Shown: positions 7,529 through 13,733 of the stretch, in pieces | How positions within the stretch are numbered: position 1 is the first letter of the stretch | Layout: each line of letters starts with the position of its first letter | NCBI GenBank assembly: GCA_046498185.1 | Contig: JAWOBE010000004.1 | Coordinates: 1-24,334, forward strand | DNA from: CAYXDR01 sp046498185 | Lineage (GTDB): Bacteria > Desulfobacterota > DSM-4660 > Desulfatiglandales > Desulfatiglandaceae | Length of the DNA: 24,334 nt | Direction of reading: 5' to 3' | Position numbers and translations under genes: made by a program | The notes under the pieces: generated by a model | What the model was told of the DNA's origin: nothing | The model's database searches: none | Seen by the model: only the letters and a program-made list of their open reading frames with translations

Positions 7529-8291
7529 TTTGAATCGATTTGTACCCGGTTCGCCGGGGCGCTTTGACTTTAACAGCCTTTCCTCATTTCCCGGCTTGGT
7601 CCATGGTGTTTTTCCTCGCTTTGGCGGTGTAAGCCTGCCTCCCTATAAATCCCTCAATGTCAGTTACTCGGTCGGAGACTTCCCCGCAGCTGTGTCACAG
7701 AATCTGTCTTTGATTCGTGAAACCTTGGGTGCGGAGAGGCTTTTTTTTATGAATCAAGTGCACGGAAACGAGATTTACACCGTAAAACAGATTGCAGATG
7801 GTTGTAAATCCGGACCTCCGGAAGCCGACGCGGTTATCACGTCGGTTCCAGGAATCGCGATTATTGCGAAGCTGGCCGATTGCCAGGGAATCGTCCTTTA
7901 CGATCCCGAACAATCCGTGACGGCTGTGGTGCATTCCGGATGGAGAGGGCAGGTTTCTAATATAACAGCCTGTGTGGTGGAACGGATGACAAAAGAGTTC
8001 GGATCCCGTCCGGAAGCGCTTCACGCGGCAATCAGCCCTTCCCTTGGCCCCTGTTGTGCCGAATTCGTAAGTTACAGGAAGATTTTCCCGGTGTATTTTC
8101 GTCGTTTTATGGTACGGGAAAATTATTTTGACTTATGGGAAATCAGTCGATTTCAACTGCAGGAAGCAGGTGTGGCTGCTAATAACATTTCGGTTGGCGG
8201 TTTATGCACCAAATGCAGGACCGATCTGTTTTTTTCCTACCGCGCAGAAGGTGTCACCGGCCGCTTTTGCATTGCTGCGATGCTTCAGTGA
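7515..8291 (+). CDS. pgeF: PgeF / YfiH-family protein (laccase-domain purine nucleoside enzyme)
   Basis: Single-domain protein of the DUF152/YfiH family, called peptidoglycan editing factor in bacteria; relatives act as purine nucleoside phosphorylases or deaminases. Metal-site landmarks are QVHGNEI, KLADCQGI with the catalytic cysteine, HSGWRG and SPSLGPCC. The N-terminal segment GVFPRFGGVSLPPYKSLNV aligns with the usual start region, so only about 20 to 30 residues should precede it. No good start lies there: GTG 7497 has GGAG 9 bases upstream, ATG 7515 and TTG 7530 follow, and all three lie inside or against the 3' strand of the SRP RNA closing stem. The reported start is therefore uncertain; the body of the gene is not. 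Confidence 0.88.
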   Translation: MHGQGLNRFVPGSPGRFDFNSLSSFPGLVHGVFPRFGGVSLPPYKSLNVSYSVGDFPAAVSQNLSLIRETLGAERLFFMNQVHGNEIYTVKQIADGCKSGPPEADAVITSVPGIAIIAKLADCQGIVLYDPEQSVTAVVHSGWRGQVSNITACVVERMTKEFGSRPEALHAAISPSLGPCCAEFVSYRKIFPVYFRRFMVRENYFDLWEISRFQLQEAGVAANNISVGGLCTKCRTDLFFSYRAEGVTGRFCIAAMLQ

Positions 8292-8309
8292 ATTTCTGGA
8301 ACTCATTTT

Positions 8310-8352
8310 TTCAATATATTGAAGTCGTATATTGACAAACCGCAATATATTG
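8310..8352 (+). promoter_or_regulatory. paired palindromes at the pyrKD promoter (operator candidate)
   Basis: The perfect palindrome CAATATATTG occurs at 8312-8321 (extended to 14 bases, TTCAATATATTGAA, at 8310-8323) and again at 8343-8352. The second lies in the spacer between the -35 and -10 boxes. The two are 31 bases apart, about three helical turns. TATATTGA recurs a third time at 8328-8335. A dimeric repressor binding both would block the promoter; no regulator can be named. Confidence 0.55.
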
Positions 8353-8359
8353 ATATAGT
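8332..8359 (+). promoter_or_regulatory. strong sigma-70 promoter for pyrK-pyrD
   Basis: TTGACA (perfect -35) and TATAGT (five of six) are separated by 16 bases. The predicted start near 8366 gives a leader of about 100 bases before pyrK. No PyrR-type attenuator, or any terminator with a T-run, was recognised in that leader. Confidence 0.75.
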
Positions 8360-8464
8360 TTGCTCCTGTTTTACCGGGAAAACAAGGTCAAGTAACGACC
8401 CTGAGTTCGTGCCCTTCGGGATCGACGCCGATAATGCGAAGAGGGTTCTTTTTGCGAGGCCATG

Positions 8465-9247
8465 ATGATTGATCAGTCTGTAGAAATTTTGAGTAATGAA
8501 AATGTCGCGGAAAACACGTTTCTCCTGACCTTTACGTCGAAAGAAATCGCGGCGGACGCCAAACCAGGCCAATTTGTGATGGTGCAGGTCTCGAAAGGCC
8601 TGGAGCCATTGTTGCGAAGGCCTTTCTCCATTTGCGCGGTGGAACATGAAGGTGTCGTCACCGTGCTTTACAAGACGGTGGGCAGGGGGACAGGGCTACT
8701 TTCAGATTTGAGGCCGGGCAGAAGGATGCGTGTTCTCGGACCGCTCGGAAAAGGATTCAGGCTTCCCGATCCTTCGGTTTTCCCGGTTTTGGTCACAGGG
8801 GGAATCGGGGCGGCGCCGATGGTGTTTTTCGCCCGCAGCCTCGGCTCCCGTCCTTTTACATGGCTTGCAGGCTACAGGACCGCTGCAGAAATACCGCCGT
8901 TTCCTGAGTTGGGGGTGGCGCTTGAAAACATTTCCATCGCTACCGAGGACGGAAGTGCAGGGGAAGAATGCCTTGTGACAGGGCTTCTTGAAAGCAGCCT
9001 GGTCTCCGCGCGGGAGCATACCTGTGTTTTTTCGTGCGGCCCATCGGCGATGCTTAAAAACGTGGCGGCAATAACGGAAAGATACCAAGTCCCGACACAG
9101 GTTTCGATAGAGACGGTCATGGCCTGCGGCATCGGGGCTTGTCAGGGTTGCTCGGTGCCTTCCTCATCGGTCGGCGGAGGTTACCGGCAGGTTTGCCTTG
9201 ATGGACCGGTCTTTGATTCGGTCGACATAGATTGGAGCATGTTATGA
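8465..9247 (+). CDS. pyrK: dihydroorotate dehydrogenase B, electron transfer subunit
   Basis: Ferredoxin-reductase-like flavoprotein that passes electrons from the PyrD subunit to NAD in the heterotetrameric class 1B dihydroorotate dehydrogenase of pyrimidine synthesis. The FAD-binding RRPFSICAVE motif is near residue 44, the nucleotide-binding segment LVTGGIGAAPMVFFA follows, and the C-terminal 2Fe-2S cysteine cluster reads CGIGACQGC with a fourth cysteine in RQVCLDGPVF. ATG 8465 has GAGG at 5 bases; the adjacent ATG 8462 is the alternative. The stop codon overlaps the pyrD start as ATGA, indicating translational coupling. Confidence 0.94.
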   Translation: MIDQSVEILSNENVAENTFLLTFTSKEIAADAKPGQFVMVQVSKGLEPLLRRPFSICAVEHEGVVTVLYKTVGRGTGLLSDLRPGRRMRVLGPLGKGFRLPDPSVFPVLVTGGIGAAPMVFFARSLGSRPFTWLAGYRTAAEIPPFPELGVALENISIATEDGSAGEECLVTGLLESSLVSAREHTCVFSCGPSAMLKNVAAITERYQVPTQVSIETVMACGIGACQGCSVPSSSVGGGYRQVCLDGPVFDSVDIDWSML

Positions 9248-10170
9248 TCTTTTCGGCCCCTGATTTAACCACCCGTATAGGTCCGCTCAATCTTAAAAAT
9301 CCGGTGATCGCTGCATCCGGTACGTTTGGCTACGGTGAAGAATTTTCCCGGCTCATCGATGTAAACGCTTTGGGCGGAATCGTGGTAAAAGGCATTTCTT
9401 TGAAGCCACGTGCGGGGAACCCTCCTCCACGGATTGCTGAAACTCCCTGCGGGATGTTGAATGCGATCGGCCTGGCGAATGTCGGCCTGGATCGTTTTCT
9501 CAAGGAAAAACTTCCATGGCTGCGGCGGCTTTCTACAGCGGTTATCGTGAACATATACGGACACAGCCTCGAAGAGTATGCGTCCCTGGCAGGAGGGTTG
9601 AGCGGGGTATCAGGTGTCGCCGCTCTCGAGGTCAACATCTCGTGCCCTAACGTTGAACAAGGCGGTATGGCCTTCGGCGTGGATGCACATATGAGCGCGG
9701 AGGTTACAAAGCGGGTTAAGGAAAACACCGACAAGCCGGTTATCGTCAAGCTTTCTCCCAATGTAACCGACATTCGGGAAGTGGCCGGGGCCGTGGAGGA
9801 TGCGGGCGCAGATGCGGTGTCCCTGATCAATACCCTCACCGGAATGTCGGTTGATGTGGAAAAACGCAGGCCCAGGCTTGGAAACGTGGTGGGCGGTCTT
9901 TCAGGCCCTGCCATAAGACCGGTGTCGGTTTACATGGTTTATCGGGTGGCTTCACGTGTTTCCGTGCCCGTGATCGGCATCGGGGGCATTGTGACGGCTG
10001 CCGATGCGCTGGAGTTCATTATGGCCGGGGCGTGCGCAGTCCAGGTGGGAACCGCGGGTTTCACCAGGCCCAGCGCGACGCTGGATGTGATCGAGGGCCT
10101 CGCCCGTTTTTGTTCGGAGCGGAATGTCGCGCGTATATCGGATTTGATCGGGTGCATCGGCACGGATTGA
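9244..10170 (+). CDS. pyrD: dihydroorotate dehydrogenase B, catalytic subunit
   Basis: FMN-dependent oxidation of dihydroorotate to orotate, the fourth step of UMP synthesis, as the partner of PyrK. The TIM-barrel landmarks are AASGTFGYGEEF, the FMN/substrate segment NPPPRIAETPCGMLNAIGLAN, the catalytic-base cysteine in NISCPNVEQGG typical of class 1 enzymes, VKLSPNV, SLINTLTGM, GGLSGPAIRP and GIGGI with GTAGF. The class 1B assignment rests on the adjacent pyrK. The ATG at 9244 overlaps the pyrK stop, with GGAG upstream; 308 residues is a normal length. It converges on the HtrA gene with 43 bases between the stops and no clear terminator. Confidence 0.95.
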   Translation: MIFSAPDLTTRIGPLNLKNPVIAASGTFGYGEEFSRLIDVNALGGIVVKGISLKPRAGNPPPRIAETPCGMLNAIGLANVGLDRFLKEKLPWLRRLSTAVIVNIYGHSLEEYASLAGGLSGVSGVAALEVNISCPNVEQGGMAFGVDAHMSAEVTKRVKENTDKPVIVKLSPNVTDIREVAGAVEDAGADAVSLINTLTGMSVDVEKRRPRLGNVVGGLSGPAIRPVSVYMVYRVASRVSVPVIGIGGIVTAADALEFIMAGACAVQVGTAGFTRPSATLDVIEGLARFCSERNVARISDLIGCIGTD

Positions 10171-10213
10171 TGCGGCCCGTTATTCACGGTTTGCGTCAAA
10201 AGCACCTGCTCGT

Positions 10214-11587
10214 TCAAAAGGGAAGAGTAAGCGAATACGCATAGGGTCCGCGACGTATCACCAGGCTGATTGCTTGCAGATGATGTGAACGGGCCAAAAT
10301 ACTTTTGAGCTTGTCGATTCCTGTAACCGGGGTGTTTTCCATCTCGATTATCATGTCGCCGGGTTGTATTCCGGCTTTCAAGGCTTCAGAACCCTGCGTG
10401 ACCTTTTCGATGGCTACCCCTTGATTTCCCCGTATGTTTCCTTGCGGCTCGGTCACCTTCAGGCCCAGGCGTCTTTCCAGGAGATTCAGAGACTGATCCT
10501 CAGGGAAGGCGGCTGTGGTTACCGTCTCATCAAGTTGCTTGTTATTGCGGAAGATCCCGATCGTAAGCGTTTCATCTGGTACGAAGTCCCCCAGGATGGT
10601 CCGGTAGTCCTGGGTATCCGAAATTTTGTGGCCGTTGATCGCTGCCAGGATGTCCCCGCGATGGATGCCTGCCGCGTCGGCCGGGCTTTTTTCGATCACA
10701 TCCCCGATGAGGATCCCGTCGGTCATCTCTGCATAACCGAAATAGGAGCGAAGAGGTTGAGTCAGGTTCTGGACTTCCAGGCCCAACCATGCAATCCTGA
10801 CTTCGCCCTTTTCCACCAATTCACGTACGATCTTCGCGACCTTGTTGATGGGTATCGCAAAGCCGATTCCCTGGGCTTTCTGGTATATGGCGGTGTTTAT
10901 TCCGATCAACTCACCATCTATGGTGAGAAGCGGTCCACCGCTGTTTCCGGGGTTGATCGAGGCGTCGGTCTGGATGAAATTGCGGTAAATTCCTCCATCG
11001 CCGCGGACCGAACGACCGACGGCGCTGACCACGCCTGTTGTTACCGTATGGGTCAGGCCGAACGGGCTGCCTATGGCGATGACGGTTTCCCCTATCATCA
11101 GGTCATCGGATTTGCCCATGGGCGCCTCGGGCAGGATGTCGTCACAGTCCACTTTTATAACCGCCACATCGCTGCGGGGATCCGATCCGAGAAGACGGCC
11201 TTCGAATTCGCGTTTATCCGCCGTCGTTACCTTTATAACACTCGCTTTTGCAATCACATGATGGTTCGTGACCACGTGGCCGGCTTTTCCGTTTATGATG
11301 ACCCCGGAGCCCAGCCCCGACCGTGTGTATTCACGCTGGAAAAGTTCAGGAAAAAAATCCTTAAAGAAATCATGTCCGGTGAACGGAAAACCCATGTCCA
11401 CCTTTTCTTTTACAGTGGTGCTGATATTAACCACCGCAGGGCTGACCTTTTCCACCGCTTCGACCACTGCATTACGACGCATAGACGCTTCACAAGAACA
11501 TGTCCACGTAAATATCGCCATAATTACAAGGAAAACGGCAGCCGGGGAGTTGAACGGCTTTAGTCTTGAAAAAAGGGTGTTATGCAT
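10214..11587 (-). CDS. degP: Deg/HtrA-family periplasmic serine endoprotease
   Basis: Envelope protein quality-control protease (S1C, Do family). An N-terminal signal segment (about 14-31) is followed by a trypsin-like domain with the full triad: His110 in TNHHV, Asp140 in SDVAVIK and Ser216 in NPGNSGGP. Two PDZ domains follow, near ADAAGIHRGDILAAING and SEALKAGIQPGDMIIEM. The 457-residue length suits DegP/DegQ/MucD; which paralogue it is cannot be settled. ATG 11587 has AGGA 6 bases upstream and overlaps the stop of the preceding hydrolase gene by 8 bases, so the two are probably translated together. A GTG at 11599 is the alternative start. Confidence 0.93.
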   Translation of the reverse strand: MHNTLFSRLKPFNSPAAVFLVIMAIFTWTCSCEASMRRNAVVEAVEKVSPAVVNISTTVKEKVDMGFPFTGHDFFKDFFPELFQREYTRSGLGSGVIINGKAGHVVTNHHVIAKASVIKVTTADKREFEGRLLGSDPRSDVAVIKVDCDDILPEAPMGKSDDLMIGETVIAIGSPFGLTHTVTTGVVSAVGRSVRGDGGIYRNFIQTDASINPGNSGGPLLTIDGELIGINTAIYQKAQGIGFAIPINKVAKIVRELVEKGEVRIAWLGLEVQNLTQPLRSYFGYAEMTDGILIGDVIEKSPADAAGIHRGDILAAINGHKISDTQDYRTILGDFVPDETLTIGIFRNNKQLDETVTTAAFPEDQSLNLLERRLGLKVTEPQGNIRGNQGVAIEKVTQGSEALKAGIQPGDMIIEMENTPVTGIDKLKSILARSHHLQAISLVIRRGPYAYSLTLPF

Positions 11588-12278
11588 TTTTATCCTCACT
11601 GGGGAGAAACGACCTTATGAAGCGCTCGACTTCCTCCTTGCCCATATAGACCCCGTAATGTCCTTCGCAGAGGATGTCGGCTTCGAGCGAGGCAAGGAGT
11701 TCGAGGGACTGAAAGTAATCTTTTTCGTTTGAAAGCAGACTTTCGGCAAGCGGGCCGTGAACGTCCTGTCCGAAAAGCACCTTCAAGCCCTGGGATTCTG
11801 TCAGATATGCCACGGATCCGGGGGAATGCCCCGGGATGTGAATTGCTTCTATCAGCCTGTCTCCGAGTACAATGTGTTCACGTGTGAGAGTCAGGCGTCT
11901 GTCGATTTTGGCCGGAGTCAAAGTGGCGTTATACCAGGAAGCGGCGGTGACGATATTGTCACCTGTTTCAATAAATCCTGCATCCAGATCATGGGCGACG
12001 ATTCTGCACCCTGTAGCCTGTTTTAAGGCGGCCGCTCCGCCGGTGTGATCATAATGGCAGTGAGTGAGCAACAAATAGACGATATTTTTAAGATCGACAC
12101 CGCACGATTTTATATTTTCGAATAACCTCTCGATCGTATGGCCGCAGCCTGAATCCACAACCGCCGCGTGGCCTCCGAAATTTAGTAGATATACTGCAGC
12201 GTCTTCGAATGAGGTTAGGGTACCTCCGCCAATCTGAAATATCTCGTCGGTTATATGGGTGGCCCTTCCTTTCATCAT
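11580..12278 (-). CDS. metallo-beta-lactamase-fold hydrolase
   Basis: Glyoxalase II-like metallohydrolase with a complete binuclear metal site: THCHYDHTGG (HxHxDH), the histidine of HIPGHSPGS, the bridging aspartate in FGQDVHG and the final histidine in EGHYGVY. It has no signal peptide, so it is cytoplasmic. The substrate is unknown; hydroxyacylglutathione hydrolase, thioesterase or another small-molecule hydrolase would all fit. The start is ATG 12278 or 12275, in preference to a TTG at 12299. It lies 60 bases after the LysM gene and overlaps the HtrA gene start by 8 bases, so the three probably form one transcript. Confidence 0.88.
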   Translation of the reverse strand: MMKGRATHITDEIFQIGGGTLTSFEDAAVYLLNFGGHAAVVDSGCGHTIERLFENIKSCGVDLKNIVYLLLTHCHYDHTGGAAALKQATGCRIVAHDLDAGFIETGDNIVTAASWYNATLTPAKIDRRLTLTREHIVLGDRLIEAIHIPGHSPGSVAYLTESQGLKVLFGQDVHGPLAESLLSNEKDYFQSLELLASLEADILCEGHYGVYMGKEEVERFIRSFLPSEDKNA

Positions 12279-12338
12279 TACCCCGGCATATTTTTTCAAA
12301 TCAAAGAAATTTCCTGAACTGACGATTTCTCAGTGGAT

Positions 12339-12947
12339 TCACCGCTTGACGACGAGCTTTTGCCCGGGGTGGATTGTTGCATTCCCGCCCAGCTTGTTCA
12401 TACGGAGGATATCATTGGTAGTCGTATTGTATTTTATCGCAATTCCATAAAGCGTCTCCCCGGCTTTGACCTCGTGGACCACTGTACCCTTTGGGGATGG
12501 AAGGGGCTTAGGGCTTGCAGTTGATAAGCTTTTATCCCGTGAAGACTCGAATTTTTGTGTCAGCGAAGCCAACCTCTGGGATACGGTTCCCAGGGTTTGA
12601 TTCATATTATCTAAAGTATTTCTGAGCTCGGCCTCCTGACGTTCAACAATGTTGACACGTTTGGAGATGTTTTCCATTTGCTCCACTTGCTTCTGGATAG
12701 CCTCAACCGAGGAAGTCAAGGCATCGAATTCTTCGCTGGAGACTTCAGATCCGCCTCCGAAAACGCTCAAGGAGATTACAATCAAGAAGAGAAACGCTGC
12801 TGCGCCGAGTATCATCCATTTGATTGGAAAGCCGGGGTTTGCGAATGCCGCCGAATGCCGCGATCTGGGCCTGGTGTATGTCATGTCGTCTTCCATTTCT
12901 TCTGAGAAATCCAACGATTCCATCCCGTTTTCTTTTTTTTCATTCAT
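12339..12947 (-). CDS. membrane-anchored LysM-domain protein with coiled coil
   Basis: A 202-residue protein with an acidic N-terminal region, a basic stretch (TRPRSRH), a single transmembrane helix (about 43-63), a coiled-coil region (about 70-135) in the periplasm, a short proline/serine linker and a C-terminal LysM domain (about 158-202) with the typical HEVKAGETLYGIAIKY start and HPGQKLVVKR end. LysM binds peptidoglycan, so it likely links the inner membrane to the cell wall; no enzymatic domain is seen. ATG 12947 has AGGAG 6 to 7 bases upstream. It leads the LysM-hydrolase-HtrA group, which looks envelope-related. Confidence 0.87.
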   Translation of the reverse strand: MNEKKENGMESLDFSEEMEDDMTYTRPRSRHSAAFANPGFPIKWMILGAAAFLFLIVISLSVFGGGSEVSSEEFDALTSSVEAIQKQVEQMENISKRVNIVERQEAELRNTLDNMNQTLGTVSQRLASLTQKFESSRDKSLSTASPKPLPSPKGTVVHEVKAGETLYGIAIKYNTTTNDILRMNKLGGNATIHPGQKLVVKR

Positions 12948-12999
12948 TTGTTGCTCCTGAGTCCGTTTATGTGTTTTTTAGGTTCAGGTTAAAAACTAT

Positions 13000-13029
13000 A
13001 TAATATGATAAAAATAGCCTGTGGTGCAA
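13000..13029 (-). promoter_or_regulatory. candidate promoter for the LysM-hydrolase-HtrA genes
   Basis: On the minus strand TTGCAC and TATTAT are 18 bases apart in the 88-base gap after the 228-residue protein gene. The -10 matches five of six consensus bases; the -35 is weak. Confidence 0.4.
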
Positions 13030-13035
13030 GCTCGA

Positions 13036-13722
13036 TCATTTCGAGCATCGACGGTCGAGGCGGCTGAGAATCGAAATCAAATTTTCAGCCCAGGTTGAGG
13101 CGATATGTATTTTTTCCCCAAGGCTCTCCACCCGGCGCATTTTCTCGTTTAAAACAGCGAAAAAGAGATCCCGGGTTTCAGGTCGTGGAAACAAAGATAG
13201 GGTGCTCCTGTATGCGGCCGCGAGAATTTCCACCTCTTCAGGACCCAGTAAGTCGATGATTTTGGACTCGGAGATAAAAGGGCACATACGGCCGAAAATG
13301 ATCAAGGAATCTGTTTTAGCTTTTAAAATCAAAGGGTTTCGCAGAAAAACCGCAGGAAGAAGGACAGCGGCCTGCCTGTCCTTTATAATCGCACTTCTAA
13401 GAACTTTCAACCCACGAACAGCCTGCCATTGGGGTTTAAAACTTGCAATCGCTTCGGCCACTCCGCGCAAAGTTTGGAGGTCTGTTCCACGTCGGGCCAG
13501 GAAAGAGATTATATTCGATGCACTTTCAATCTCCGGCCGTCCTTTTATTCGCCGCAGACTTCGCTCGATGGAGGGATCTTTCCTGAATGCAGCTGAATGA
13601 ACCGGATGTTTCCCTCTGGAGGTCGACGGGACGCGTTTCGGCTGCGGACGGCGGGAGGCCCGGCCCGGACGCCGGCCGATACAGCCTCTTGATTGTGTAT
13701 CGTGATAGTTGCCGTCAGTCAT
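13036..13722 (-). CDS. protein of unknown function, last gene of the ring-degradation operon
   Basis: I do not recognise this 228-residue protein. The first 50 or so residues are basic and arginine/proline-rich, probably disordered. The rest is predicted by eye to be all alpha-helical, with alternating leucine/alanine-rich helices (LRGVAEAIASF, LLGPEEVEILAAAY, LFFAVLNEKM) that could form a small helical-repeat or helical-bundle domain. No signal peptide, membrane segment or catalytic motif is seen. It starts at ATG 13722 with a weak ribosome binding site, 11 bases after the stop of the VWA gene, so it is almost certainly cotranscribed. By position it may be a third component of the AAA+/VWA system. 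Its end lies 88 bases before the LysM gene. Confidence 0.75.
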   Translation of the reverse strand: MTDGNYHDTQSRGCIGRRPGRASRRPQPKRVPSTSRGKHPVHSAAFRKDPSIERSLRRIKGRPEIESASNIISFLARRGTDLQTLRGVAEAIASFKPQWQAVRGLKVLRSAIIKDRQAAVLLPAVFLRNPLILKAKTDSLIIFGRMCPFISESKIIDLLGPEEVEILAAAYRSTLSLFPRPETRDLFFAVLNEKMRRVESLGEKIHIASTWAENLISILSRLDRRCSK

Positions 13723-13733
13723 ATCGCTTTTTT

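Noticed and set aside
8366..8461. Riboswitch or PyrR-type attenuator in the pyrK leader
   Set aside because: Small hairpins can be drawn, but there is no PyrR-binding consensus and no terminator stem with a T-run before the ribosome site.
10364..11563. A 399-codon open frame on the plus strand, opposite the HtrA gene
   Set aside because: It is fully antisense to a protease with all catalytic motifs, has no recognisable protein character, and such mirror frames are common opposite G/C-ending codons.
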